30,770 bases of DNA, taken from contig JASFMY010000080.1 of NCBI GenBank assembly GCA_050117315.1, forward strand, positions 1-30,770, in the 5' to 3' direction. The stretch comes from JANQIV01 sp050117315. Its GTDB lineage: Bacteria > Bacteroidota > Ignavibacteria > Ignavibacteriales > Melioribacteraceae. The notes beneath the pieces are model-generated. The model saw only the letters and a program-made list of their open reading frames with translations, did not search any database and was not told where the DNA came from. A program made the translations under genes and the position numbers. Shown here in pieces: positions 1 to 7,203 of the stretch (positions within the stretch are counted from its first letter, which is position 1; each line of letters begins with the position of its first letter).

Positions 1-418
1 TCATAAACCGTGTTCTTCTTCTTAAGAGGTCTCTTGTTGATCTCATTTCCTTGGGATAAACATAACCAATCGGGAAATGATTACTTCTCATTAAGTCGGC
101 TATTTTTTTTGAATCAATCTTATCATTTTTCTTTTTCCCACCATGGATAGCTTTCATGTAATAAGCATGTCCAAGGTAGAAAGGTATCTCATGTTCTAAA
201 CATCCATCTGCCAGCCAGTAATAGCTGTGCATAGATTCAACACCAACAGATATAGAGTCTTTGTATTTGTTTATTAAATTATTGAATAGTTTAAAATCAT
301 TACGCATATTGCGATGCAGATGGATGTTGCCTTCCTTGTCCATTACACATATATACATCTTAGTGCTATGGAGGTCAACTCCGCAAACATATTTTGTTTT
401 CATTGTAGCTAATTCCAT
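1..418 (-). CDS. IS110-family transposase, N-terminal part (runs off the window)
   Basis: Reading the minus strand from ATG at 418-416 gives at least 139 residues with no stop before the window edge. The N-terminal DEDD (RuvC-like) domain of IS110 transposases is recognisable: KYVCGVDLHSTKMYICVMD holds the first Asp, ISVGVESMHSYYW the Glu, and KNDKIDSKKIADLMRSN the later Asp. The Asp-Ser-Lys-Lys stretch and the following arginine-rich segment (RSTRDLLRRRTRF) are also typical. The serine-containing C-terminal transposase_20 domain would lie beyond the window. An AAGGAG-like site (CCAAGGAGAACC) lies upstream of the ATG. IS110 enzymes act with a bridge RNA encoded in a non-coding end of the element. 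The element lies next to cassette-like DNA, and some IS1111/IS110 elements target attC sites. Whether the C-terminal half is intact cannot be seen. Confidence 0.88.
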   Translation of the reverse strand, partial: MELATMKTKYVCGVDLHSTKMYICVMDKEGNIHLHRNMRNDFKLFNNLINKYKDSISVGVESMHSYYWLADGCLEHEIPFYLGHAYYMKAIHGGKKKNDKIDSKKIADLMRSNHFPIGYVYPKEMRSTRDLLRRRTRFM

Positions 419-573
419 TTTTGGTTCTCCTTGGTTTTGTTCTTATAAATGTTTGTCGACTTTGCCATAGGCATGGCTAAGCCATAATTTACTTAATCGG
501 GGTGAACCTTTTAACTAATATCCAGCCGCTCAAGACCGACCGCCACTACGAAGCGGCGTTTGTACAATTTTAG
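419..573 (-). other. 5' non-coding flank of the IS110 element
   Basis: About 150 bases upstream of the transposase hold a palindrome (GCCATaggcATGGC, 464-477), the sequence CGGGGTGAACC (498-508) and a hairpin-capable CCGC...GCGG segment near 540-555. In IS110 elements this end carries the promoter and, in one subgroup, the bridge RNA. The flank is short for a full bridge RNA, so in this element the RNA could lie at the other end, outside the window. The element boundary cannot be fixed from one copy. The same 11-mer recurs inverted at 30309-30319. Confidence 0.35.
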
Positions 574-590
574 GGTTAACAGTTTTCGTT

Positions 591-643
591 CGGCATTTAG
601 TTCTAATTAGTTTGAAAATGTAAGTAAAGACGCCGTTATGCGG
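591..643 (+). other. attC-like site 5' of cassette 1
   Basis: CGGC (591-594) can pair with GCCG (632-635), and the segment ends in GTTATGCGG (635-643), whose exact reverse complement CCGCATAAC lies just behind the next gene (1512-1520). That is the arrangement expected for the two ends of an integron cassette: the 3' end of one attC site supplies the first bases of the next cassette. A possible 5' partner, GGGTTAAC, lies at 573-580. The core GTTATGC deviates from the usual GTTRRRY at one position. No integron integrase is visible nearby. Confidence 0.35.
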
Positions 644-744
644 TTATTGAGTTATTTGGGAATCTGTTGTTTTTTAACAATCTCAAAAAGCCAACTGATG
701 CAATTGACAAAAACATTTAGTAGTATTCAATAAAGGAGAAGATT

Positions 745-1500
745 ATGAACAGAATATTTTTACCGGCCATACTACTAAGCTTATTACCTACAACAATATT
801 TTCACAAGACAATGAATCTGTTATTGCTCAATCTCTTGTACTATCCTTAGAAGACGCTGTCAAACCTGGTATGATTGAGCAATATACTCAAATTATGAAG
901 CAATGGATTGAGCAACTGAAAAACGATGATGTCAAAGCCACATTTAATAGTTTCTTAGAAACTAATTGTGTTGTGAACTATCTTGAACCAATCAATAACC
1001 TAAATGATGTAGATAAAAGAGTTCTTGACAAAATCCTTAAATCATTTGCTCATACAGAATTAGGACAAAAAAGAAATTTGACCATTCGATGGTCGAAATA
1101 CTCTGTTTGGAATAACTCAAATCAACTTTCTTATAAACCTATTCATCCAGATATATCACCTAATGAAATGCCTTATTTCGCCTGGAAGCATATTAAACTT
1201 TATACTGATAAGGAAGATATATTTCTAGAACTTGCTAGGAAATTCAAAGAAGTATTCACAAGACACAATATTGGTCGCGGTTATGGTGTTTTTTGCAACA
1301 TAATTGGTTATGAAAATCCGTGGTACACGATAGTATTTTCTGGAAAAGATCCTGGAGAATTATACTTGTGGCAAAAAGAAATGGAACAAGAGTTAGGTCC
1401 CGAGTTAAAATTAGTGCTAAACCAACTTTATGGTATTACAGAACAAATTATTGATGGAAATGGATGGGTATTACACGAGTTATCATATGAGAATAGATGA
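745..1500 (+). CDS. secreted protein of unknown function (cassette 1)
   Basis: The ORF encodes 251 residues and starts at an ATG with a good Shine-Dalgarno (AAAGGAG, 732-738). Residues 1-21 (MNRIFLPAILLSLLPTTIFSQ) look like a Sec signal peptide with a Ser-Gln cut site typical of Bacteroidota, so the product is probably exported. The mature part is rich in Trp, Tyr and charged residues. It has two similar-looking halves (SLEDAVKPGMIEQYTQIMKQ and KEDIFLELARKFKEVFTRHN), hinting at a duplicated small alpha/beta barrel domain. I do not recognise a named family. The gene ends 11 bases before an attC-like motif and begins about 100 bases after another, so it has the one-gene layout of an integron cassette. 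It may be transcribed from its own promoter in the 644-731 leader. Confidence 0.8.
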   Translation: MNRIFLPAILLSLLPTTIFSQDNESVIAQSLVLSLEDAVKPGMIEQYTQIMKQWIEQLKNDDVKATFNSFLETNCVVNYLEPINNLNDVDKRVLDKILKSFAHTELGQKRNLTIRWSKYSVWNNSNQLSYKPIHPDISPNEMPYFAWKHIKLYTDKEDIFLELARKFKEVFTRHNIGRGYGVFCNIIGYENPWYTIVFSGKDPGELYLWQKEMEQELGPELKLVLNQLYGITEQIIDGNGWVLHELSYENR

Positions 1501-1511
1501 ATAAATTAAAA

Positions 1512-1522
1512 CCGCATAACCC
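1512..1522 (+). other. 5' half of an attC-like site (cassette 1 end)
   Basis: CCGCATAACCC begins 11 bases after the stop codon of the preceding gene. CCGCATAAC is the exact reverse complement of GTTATGCGG at 635-643, the pairing required between the two ends of a circular cassette. The expected closing core does not follow within the usual 60-140 bases. The next plausible one, GGTATGTTGC, is at 1874-1883, behind a structured GC-rich insert, so the site seems interrupted. Confidence 0.4.
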
Positions 1523-1730
1523 ATATTAAAGGTAAAAAGTCCCCGCTGAGATGAACGGGACAGGCCCGCTTCAAAGAACAACTTCGGTGGACATGCCCGC
1601 CTTCGTTAAAAGAAACTATGGTGGGCAGGTACACGGTGGGACAATTGCTGGGTTTTGAGAAAAGGCAGTAAAAGATAAAAATAAAATAATCCCGTCACTG
1701 AATGCTTGTCCACTGTAGTTATACGGAGGC
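1523..1730. other. structured non-coding stretch between cassettes
   Basis: No ORF is credible here. Visible hairpins are GTCC-CG...CGGGAC with one bulged C (about 1541-1561) and TGCCCGCC...GGTGGGCA (about 1595-1630). CCGTCACTGA (1692-1701) pairs with TCAGTGATGG (1735-1744) at the edge of the next feature. Phrases such as 'gcccgctt' and 'cttcggtgg' resemble the mosaic repeats of the right part of the window. The stretch is probably inserted repeat DNA. Confidence 0.5.
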
Positions 1731-1873
1731 GGGGTCAGTGATGGCAGTAAAAATAATTAACTAATTTAATAATTGCCGGGACTACCCTAAGGGGAAAGGC
1801 TTGAAAAGAGTTTGAGTCCCGCAACAGTGGGATTCTTAGGGGGCTTGGAGGTGGCGACATCTCCCGGCTACCC
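1731..1873 (+). ncRNA. candidate structured RNA, HEARO/IscB omega-RNA-like, without an iscB gene
   Basis: The stretch is much more GC-rich and structured than its surroundings. GGGACT (1778-1783) pairs with AGTCCC (1815-1820) around CCCTAAGGGG. GGAGGTG (1847-1853) pairs with CATCTCC (1858-1864) and closes a GCGA (GNRA) tetraloop. CCGGG (1776-1780) can pair with CCCGG (1871-1875) at the 3' end. GGCA (1743-1746) pairs with TGCC (1774-1777). The conserved-looking core CCTAAGGGGAAAGGCTTG and the 3' end reminded me of HEARO RNAs, the guide RNAs of IscB (ISC) transposons. That recognition is from memory and is not tested. In ISC elements the RNA lies directly upstream of iscB; here the next ORF is a small secreted protein, so this would be an orphan copy. 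GGGGTCAGTGATGGCAGTA at its 5' end recurs at 27494-27513 with small changes. Confidence 0.4.
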
Positions 1874-1907
1874 GGTATGTTGCATGAATATAAAAGGTAA
1901 TTATGTT

Positions 1908-2312
1908 ATGAAGAATATTCTGATAATTTCCATAATGGTAATATTTACACAATCATATTTTGCGCAAACTCTAGAAATGCCAAATATAGAAGTTGAACCA
2001 ATTTATAAAGGTGAATACAAAATACCAACTGCTTATACAAAATCTTATCCCCCTCATCAAGTAGCTAGCAAGATCATTGGATATAACTACCAAATTAAAA
2101 TTAGATTATCATTTCCAGAAAATTATCAAATGATTGATTCGTCATATGGAATAGTTTGTATACTTCCAAGTTATGAGACAAAAAAATTATCCTTTAAAAG
2201 TGATAACATTGTTCAGGTTTCTCCTGGTGAATATGAATATTCATTTAAACTAAGAATAGAAGAAAAGGGTTGGCTAAAAATATTTATTGCGCAAAAAAAA
2301 AGATTTCTTTAA
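1908..2312 (+). CDS. small secreted protein of unknown function, apparent 3' frameshift (cassette 2)
   Basis: I place the start at ATG 1908 because residues 1-19 (MKNILIISIMVIFTQSYFA) form a signal peptide; longer in-frame starts lie in the upstream structured RNA. The 134-residue frame ends at 2312 just after a run of nine A (2293-2301). Removing one A continues the protein for about 25 residues (KDFFKDSDPTFYKNISNKVS...) to a TAA at 2377-2379, which sits three bases before the attC-like site. The longer 158-or-so residue product is therefore likely the ancestral one. The break could be a real mutation, polymerase slippage on the A-run or a sequencing error. The mature part looks beta-rich (QIKIRLSFPENYQ, YEYSFKLRIEEKGWLKIFIAQ). 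No family was recognised. Confidence 0.65.
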   Translation: MKNILIISIMVIFTQSYFAQTLEMPNIEVEPIYKGEYKIPTAYTKSYPPHQVASKIIGYNYQIKIRLSFPENYQMIDSSYGIVCILPSYETKKLSFKSDNIVQVSPGEYEYSFKLRIEEKGWLKIFIAQKKRFL

Positions 2313-2381
2313 AGATAGTGATCCAACATTTTATAAAAATATCAGTAATAAAGTAAGTCATTATCTAAGAAGTTCATAAAA

Positions 2382-2442
2382 GCAACATAACGTAATAAAG
2401 GATTAATGCCGAAGCTAGCCGAGGCATAATCCGGTGTTGAAC
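2382..2442 (+). other. attC-like recombination site (cassette 2 end)
   Basis: The 61-base site starts with GCAACATAACG and ends with GTTGAAC (2436-2442), which fits GTTRRRY. Between them GGATTA-a-TGCC (2400-2410) pairs with GGCA-TAATCC (2423-2432), leaving one unpaired A. Such an extra-helical base is a hallmark of attC hairpins. The outer CAACA and TGTTG also pair. GCAACATAACG is the reverse complement, with one mismatch, of CGGTATGTTGC at 1873-1883, the presumed front end of the same cassette. Size and layout fit integron attC sites; no search was possible. Confidence 0.5.
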
Positions 2443-2851
2443 TAAGCCTACCTACGCTTTAGTACAGCTTCGGTAGATAAACCGGAAAGCGGCACGCTGT
2501 GCAGAAACTTAAAATATAGATTTATGTGTTTTGTAATTTGAATAAAGGTTGAAGGTTATTTTGAGATAAGTGTTTTCATTTATGTCTTTCTAAGCTCCTT
2601 TCACAAAGACCAATTTCCATAGGTAAATATTACAATCAATGAAACATTTTTAATAAATTAAAAGTTGTTGCTTCAATTCGGCATTGCTTTTCCGGGCTGC
2701 CGGTTATAGGCAACACCTACTTATACCTATTCTAAATCAATGAAATATTATGCTTGAAAAAATGATATCACTAATTTTTGGGAATAATAATTAGAATGTA
2801 TTATCAAGAGCATTTTCATGCAGAATATAATGATTACGAAATCACAGTAAA

Positions 2852-2893
2852 TAGAGTTTCTGCAAAATTAGATATCTAAACGTTTTGTCATTT
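2852..2893 (+). repeat. truncated copy of the GAGTTTCTGC MITE
   Basis: TA followed by GAGTTTCTGCAAAAT and then TAGATATCTAAACG matches the reverse complement of the right end of the complete element at 20276-20464. Similarity stops after GTTTTGTCATTT. Only one terminal repeat is present. Confidence 0.8.
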
Positions 2894-2898
2894 ACAGG

Positions 2899-2930
2899 AA
2901 TGACACGGCACTTCATTGTTGACATAACAC
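2899..2930 (-). repeat. 32-bp repeat, inverted copy at 19505-19536
   Basis: AATGACACGGCACTTCATTG plus the next 12 bases (to ...ACATAACAC) is the perfect reverse complement of 19505-19536. In both places it lies close to MITE sequence. Function unknown. Confidence 0.85.
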
Positions 2931-3005
2931 TGGGAACAAGCAAGATTTCGGGGATTTTATTTGATTGTATTTAAGTTCTTCACTTTGTTAATAATCTCAA
3001 ACAAA

Positions 3006-3983
3006 TTATTTGTTGCTCAAATTTTTGTATGCCTTTAAACCGGCAGCGGGTTCGGCATTTTTTACTGCAGAGATAATTGCCTTTTCCATAGCTTCTGCTG
3101 CAGCTACTGCCAAAAATATTTGATCGTCAATCGACACTAATTCAACTTCAGCGGTTGCAGCCGTAAAAATGATATCGCCGTCATACATTGTGTGCACAGG
3201 GTTAATTGCACGGGCAAATCCGTCGTGGGCAGCCTGGGAAATTTTTGTTGCTTCTGTTTTTGTAACTTTTGCATTTGTTAATACAATTCCCAAAGTCGTA
3301 TTTGTTCCTTCAAATACTTCCGGTTTATAACCGTTTATAATCTCATCCTTTGTTTCTTTGAGTTTTGTTCCCGACTCATCCAATAAACCGGCGATTTGTT
3401 CACCGTTTTCATAAACGTCACCCAAAGCGTTTACGGCAGCTACCGCGCTTACTACCAAGCCGTTGTCAAACACCAAAGTATGCGAACCGATTCCGCTCTT
3501 CATTGCAAAGTCAAGTCCTTTTAATTTGCCTATTACAGCGCCTGTTCCCGCACCGTGGTTTCCTAATTCAAAAGAATTATTATTTGCTCTTTTACATGCT
3601 TCGTATCCCATTTGTGCACCGGGTCTTACTTTTGGATTACCGATTTCCAAATCGTACAAAACCGCCCCGGTAACAATAGGTACTTTTGCTGGCCCGGTAT
3701 CGAATCCGATTCCATTTTCTTCAAGGTATTTTACAACGCCGCTCATTGCATCCAGGCCGAATGCAGACCCGCCGCTGAGCACTACTGCATGAATTTTATC
3801 AACCAGGTTTACCGGGTTTAATAAATCTGTTTCGCGTGTCCCGGGAGCCGAACCTCTTACGTCAACCCCCGCTGTTGCACCATCTTCAAATAGAAAAACA
3901 GTAACGCCTGTTTGGCCTTCCCTGTTTTCAGCATGTCCTATTTTTAATCCTTTGATTTTAAAAATATCGTTTGCGTTATTCAT
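3006..3983 (-). CDS. P1-family peptidase (DmpA/NylC-type N-terminal nucleophile hydrolase)
   Basis: The 325-residue protein matches the peptidase S58 family, which includes L-aminopeptidase DmpA and the nylon oligomer hydrolase NylC. These enzymes cleave themselves before a Thr or Ser that then becomes the nucleophile. The expected site is EGTNTTLGIV, with Asn228 and Thr229, and the later DGDIIF (Asp268, Asp270) fits the conserved acidic residues. Other family signatures are DVRGSAPGTRETDLL (41-55), VVLSGGSAFGLDA (67-79), KVRPGAQMGYEAC (118-130) and GNHGAGTGAVIGK (141-153). No signal peptide is seen, so it is likely cytoplasmic. The real substrate cannot be deduced; short peptides or amides are possible. 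It stands alone, with a weak AGGAAAA ribosome site. Confidence 0.92.
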   Translation of the reverse strand: MNNANDIFKIKGLKIGHAENREGQTGVTVFLFEDGATAGVDVRGSAPGTRETDLLNPVNLVDKIHAVVLSGGSAFGLDAMSGVVKYLEENGIGFDTGPAKVPIVTGAVLYDLEIGNPKVRPGAQMGYEACKRANNNSFELGNHGAGTGAVIGKLKGLDFAMKSGIGSHTLVFDNGLVVSAVAAVNALGDVYENGEQIAGLLDESGTKLKETKDEIINGYKPEVFEGTNTTLGIVLTNAKVTKTEATKISQAAHDGFARAINPVHTMYDGDIIFTAATAEVELVSIDDQIFLAVAAAEAMEKAIISAVKNAEPAAGLKAYKNLSNK

Positions 3984-4403
3984 ATTATTGTTTTCCTGTT
4001 GACTATAAACAAAACTAAAAATTATTATTAGATATAATAAACTAACTATTGTATTATTTTATTCACTTTACAACTCATCATTATTTAACACATTGTTCGA
4101 AATTAAGAAAATAACTAAAACAAATAGGAACGCTTTTCCAAAAAATTTGAATTATCGCACAGCCATTAAACAGCAAGACATAACCTTATCACTAAAACTC
4201 CCGCAAAGTAAATCTCAGGGTTTTAAACTCTGAATTCAGACCTCAAAGAGTCAAATTAAATTCTTTTATATCTGAATTTAGAACTCAAAGAGTCAAATTA
4301 GGACCTAAAAGCATCGCGTAAGTATCTTTTTCTGTAAACTTTCTTTGGTAACATACAACAGCCCACGCTTCACCTAGCTTCTTTATTTTGAAAAACGGGT
4401 GGG
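3984..4403. other. gap with a 30-bp direct repeat
   Basis: No gene seen. A near-perfect 30-base direct repeat with the core CTCAAAGAGTCAAATTA lies at 4229-4258 and 4271-4300, spaced 42 bases, with only a few differences in the first half. The part next to 3983 must contain the promoter of the P1 peptidase. The rest is AT-rich and featureless. Confidence 0.6.
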
Positions 4404-4735
4404 TTATTTAATTTTTTTATACCAAAACAAAAGCTTTTTTGGTGTTTCTTCTTTTTCACCTACTTCCTGCCAATTAATTTCACAAATATAATTATCTGTT
4501 TTTTGGTATCCTCTTTTTTGCCGGAAATTATCCAACGGCTGCCAATCTTTTGATCTCTGCGGATGGTCTTCCGGTCTTACTACTCCGCAAAAAAGTAAAT
4601 ATATAAAACATGTTTAACGAAGCAGCCCACTTTTCACGATGTTCAAAAAATTTAACGCCAATAACTTTACCCCGGTATTCCTTTTTAAGAACCGACTCTC
4701 CAAAGTAGAAAATCTTTATAAGAGCTATTTACTCC
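4404..4735 (-). pseudogene. GNAT-family acetyltransferase remnant, frameshifted
   Basis: On the minus strand two frames give adjoining pieces of one GNAT-like protein. The first holds FYFGESVLKKEYRGK and VIGVKFFEHREKWAA; the second holds CGVVRPEDHPQRSKDWQPLD, NFRQKRGY and ends ...PKKLLFWYKKIK with a stop at 4404-4406. The frames meet at a run of six T on the coding strand; one T fewer would restore FTFCGVVRPEDHP. The pattern ESVL-x-EYRGK-x-IG-x-x-FF is the acetyl-CoA binding loop of GNAT enzymes, and the tail with PLDNF-x-x-KRGY is familiar from one GNAT subgroup. Upstream of about 4735 the frame runs into a stop and no start is left. The gene is dead, or there is a single-base error plus truncation. 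Confidence 0.72.
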
Positions 4736-4828
4736 CTACTTCCAAGGCAGCAGATATTTTTTTATATTTTGATCTGAAAAACATCTCTAAAGAATAAACT
4801 TGACACTTTTTACAGTATAAATTTCCTA

Positions 4829-6988
4829 ATGATAGAAAAAGCACACGACATTTTAAATAACACATTTGGTTATAAAAATTTCCGCCCTCTTCAGGAAGAA
4901 GTAATTAAATGTATACTTAATAAAAAAGATGCGCTTGTTATTATGCCCACGGGAGGCGGTAAATCTTTGTGTTACCAGATACCGGCATTAATTTTTGAAG
5001 GACTTACGGTTGTTGTTTCTCCTCTTATTTCTTTAATGAAAGACCAGGTTGAACAACTGCAAGAATTAGGTGTTGCTGCCGTTTATTTAAACAGTTCTCT
5101 TACTAGAGAAAAATATCAAGAAAACATACAGCTATTATTAGACGGTAAAATAAAATTGCTTTACGTTGCCCCGGAAACGCTGTTCCTGGAAAGGACGATA
5201 AAGCTGTTACTCACGTTAAATGTTGAATGCATTACTATTGACGAAGCACACTGTATTTCCGAATGGGGACACGATTTCCGCCCGGAGTACAGGCAGATTG
5301 TTGGAATAAGGCAGCACTTCCCCAATGCCGTATGCGTCGCTTTTACTGCAACCGCTACTCCAAGGGTTCAAAAAGATATTAATAATAACTTAAGACTTTC
5401 GGGAAAAAATAATTTTATAGCGAGTTTCAACCGCGAAAATCTTTACCTTGAAATAATTCCCAAAACTAACGGTGTTGAACAAACGATAAGATTTTTACGG
5501 CGGTATCCCAATCAGTCCGGGATAATTTACTGCTTTTCTCGCAAACAGGTTGATTCTCTTTATCTTGATTTGCTGGATTCCGGTTATTCGGTTCTGCCTT
5601 ATCACGCGGGACTGCCCGACGAAAAAAGAAAAAAGAACCAGGAATTATTTATAAAAGACGACGTACAGATCATTGTTGCAACAATTGCATTCGGAATGGG
5701 AATCAATAAATCAAATGTAAGATTTGTAATTCATTTTGACCTGCCCAAAAATATTGAATCATATTACCAGGAAATTGGACGGGCAGGCAGGGACGGTTTG
5801 CGCTCTCATTGCCTTCTTCTTTTCAGTTACGCCGATATACAAAAGATAAAGTACTTCATAGATCAAAAAGATGAGAAAGAAAGAATTATTGCAAACAGGC
5901 ATCTCAATTCGCTGCTGGATTTTGCGGAGACAGGCATTTGCAGAAGAATACCTCTGTTATCATACTTCGGGGAAAAGTATCAAAAACAAAAATGCGGTAT
6001 GTGCGACAACTGCAATTTAACGGATAAAGACCTTGTAGATGTTACAATTCCCGCGCAAAAATTTTTATCGTGTGTTAAACGCACAAAAGAAATTTTCGGA
6101 GCTTCACACATTGTTGATGTTCTGCGGGGCTCGGAATCATTAAAGGTTATGAGCAACGAACATAATAAGCTTTCAACTTACGGTATAGGAAAAGAGTATA
6201 CAAAAAAACAATGGATGTACCTGTCGCACCAGTTTACTCACCAGCAATTGTTAAGGATTGATAATGATTTCGGGAGTTTAAAATTAACCGAGAAAGCTTA
6301 TCAGGTTCTTAAGGGTAAACTTACGGTAACGGGAAAGATAAAGGAAGATTTGGTAGTAAGAGAAGAAAAACACGCCGCAGAAAATTACGATCATTTGTTG
6401 TTTGCAACTTTGCGGGTTAAAAGAAAAGAAATAGCGGACGAAATGAATCTACCGCCGTATGTAGTTTTTTCGGATAAAACTCTTACAGAGATGGCAACGT
6501 TTTTCCCGGTAACAAAAACCGAGATGCTCCGCATTCACGGCCTGGGTGCAATAAAATTTGAAAAATACGGAAACATATTTTTGAATGTGATTATTGATTA
6601 TTGCAAAAAGAACAACATAAAACCGGAAGGAAGTTATGAAAAACTCCCGTCAAAGAGATTAACTATCGTAAAAAAGAAAAAACATAACTCAACGGGAGAA
6701 AAGTTTAACTCCGGTATGTCCGTATCTGAGATTATTGAAGAATCAAAATATAAGCGCAGTACGATTCTTAAACATCTCCTGGATTTTGTTGAGATCAACG
6801 AATTGCGAAACCCGGATAGACTTCTTGAGGAATCGGATCTTCCTGAAGAAGAAATAGAAAAGGTAGTAAATACTTTCGGTGAATTTGGAACCGAATTATT
6901 AAAACCGGTTTACGAAGCTTTGAAAGAAAAAGTTCCTTATGGCGAACTTCACCTGCTGAGAATATATTTTATAGCAATCAACAAATAA
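4829..6988 (+). CDS. recQ: ATP-dependent DNA helicase RecQ
   Basis: The 719-residue protein has the full bacterial RecQ layout. The N-terminal helicase core holds Walker A PTGGGKS (40-46), DEAH (138-141), the RecQ loop SEWGHDFRP (144-152) and motif III TATATP. The second RecA lobe holds HAGL and QEIGRAGRDG. Next is an RQC region with a zinc-binding Cys set (C-RRIPLLSYFGE...CGMCDNC), a winged helix, an HRDC domain, and a C-terminal helix-turn-helix extension (MSVSEIIEESKYKRSTILKH) as found in Bacteroidota RecQ. It unwinds 3'-tailed DNA in recombination repair. No clear Shine-Dalgarno precedes ATG 4829, which is common in this group. It is a single gene followed by a terminator. Confidence 0.97.
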   Translation: MIEKAHDILNNTFGYKNFRPLQEEVIKCILNKKDALVIMPTGGGKSLCYQIPALIFEGLTVVVSPLISLMKDQVEQLQELGVAAVYLNSSLTREKYQENIQLLLDGKIKLLYVAPETLFLERTIKLLLTLNVECITIDEAHCISEWGHDFRPEYRQIVGIRQHFPNAVCVAFTATATPRVQKDINNNLRLSGKNNFIASFNRENLYLEIIPKTNGVEQTIRFLRRYPNQSGIIYCFSRKQVDSLYLDLLDSGYSVLPYHAGLPDEKRKKNQELFIKDDVQIIVATIAFGMGINKSNVRFVIHFDLPKNIESYYQEIGRAGRDGLRSHCLLLFSYADIQKIKYFIDQKDEKERIIANRHLNSLLDFAETGICRRIPLLSYFGEKYQKQKCGMCDNCNLTDKDLVDVTIPAQKFLSCVKRTKEIFGASHIVDVLRGSESLKVMSNEHNKLSTYGIGKEYTKKQWMYLSHQFTHQQLLRIDNDFGSLKLTEKAYQVLKGKLTVTGKIKEDLVVREEKHAAENYDHLLFATLRVKRKEIADEMNLPPYVVFSDKTLTEMATFFPVTKTEMLRIHGLGAIKFEKYGNIFLNVIIDYCKKNNIKPEGSYEKLPSKRLTIVKKKKHNSTGEKFNSGMSVSEIIEESKYKRSTILKHLLDFVEINELRNPDRLLEESDLPEEEIEKVVNTFGEFGTELLKPVYEALKEKVPYGELHLLRIYFIAINK

Positions 6989-6995
6989 AGTGAAA

Positions 6996-7021
6996 CCCAC
7001 CTCTTTAGAAGGTGGGCTTTT
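6996..7021 (+). terminator. rho-independent terminator of recQ
   Basis: CCCACCT (6996-7002) pairs with AGGTGGG (7010-7016) around a seven-base loop, followed by CTTTT. It begins eight bases after the recQ stop codon. Confidence 0.85.
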
Positions 7022-7044
7022 GAGTTGTACCAAAACCATCCGGC

Positions 7045-7115
7045 ATTGTTTACTTCTCCAAATAACGTGTCGTAAAATAATCGTCGGGGGGATATTCGGA
7101 TTATATTTTATTTGT
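7045..7115 (-). pseudogene. fragment duplicated from the 3' end of the LolA-like gene
   Basis: About 70 bases (TTGTTTACTTCTCCAAATAA onward through GTCGGGG-GATATTCGGATTA) are roughly 85 percent identical by eye to 20464-20532, the end of the LolA-like gene at 20469-21266. The frame is broken by extra bases in the G-run (six G against four). Only the tail is present, so this is a stray 3' fragment of a paralogue or a duplication scar. Confidence 0.75.
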
Positions 7116-7203
7116 CGCTATACGAATTGTAACGGCCGAATTCATAAAAAATTAGCGCAGGAATCTAAAACGTATCACTAATTATTATACTCTGTTCTCA
7201 TAT

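Larger units (their letters stand above)
2443..3005. other. gene-free gap with repeat fragments
   Basis: No supported gene. Just after the attC-like site CTACC...GGTAG (about 2449-2476) and GCACGCTGTGC form hairpins. At 2852-2893 there is one end of the GAGTTTCTGC MITE, and at 2899-2930 a 32-base segment repeated inverted at 19505-19536. GCCGGTTATAGGCAACACC near 2699-2717 resembles an attC 3' end, but I found no partner. Confidence 0.6.

Noticed and set aside
1812..1907. Longer N-terminus for the cassette-2 protein
   Set aside because: It would translate through the structured RNA, and the signal peptide begins at the ATG at 1908.
2699..2717. Third attC-like site (GCCGGTTATAGGCAACACC)
   Set aside because: No matching partner or hairpin with bulged base was found and no cassette ORF ends there.
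3365..3821. Plus-strand ORFs within the P1 peptidase gene
   Set aside because: They are antisense shadows; the minus strand encodes a full recognisable enzyme.
7022..7181. Small plus-strand ORF after recQ
   Set aside because: It starts in the recQ terminator region and overlaps the LolA-like 3' fragment; no ribosome site.
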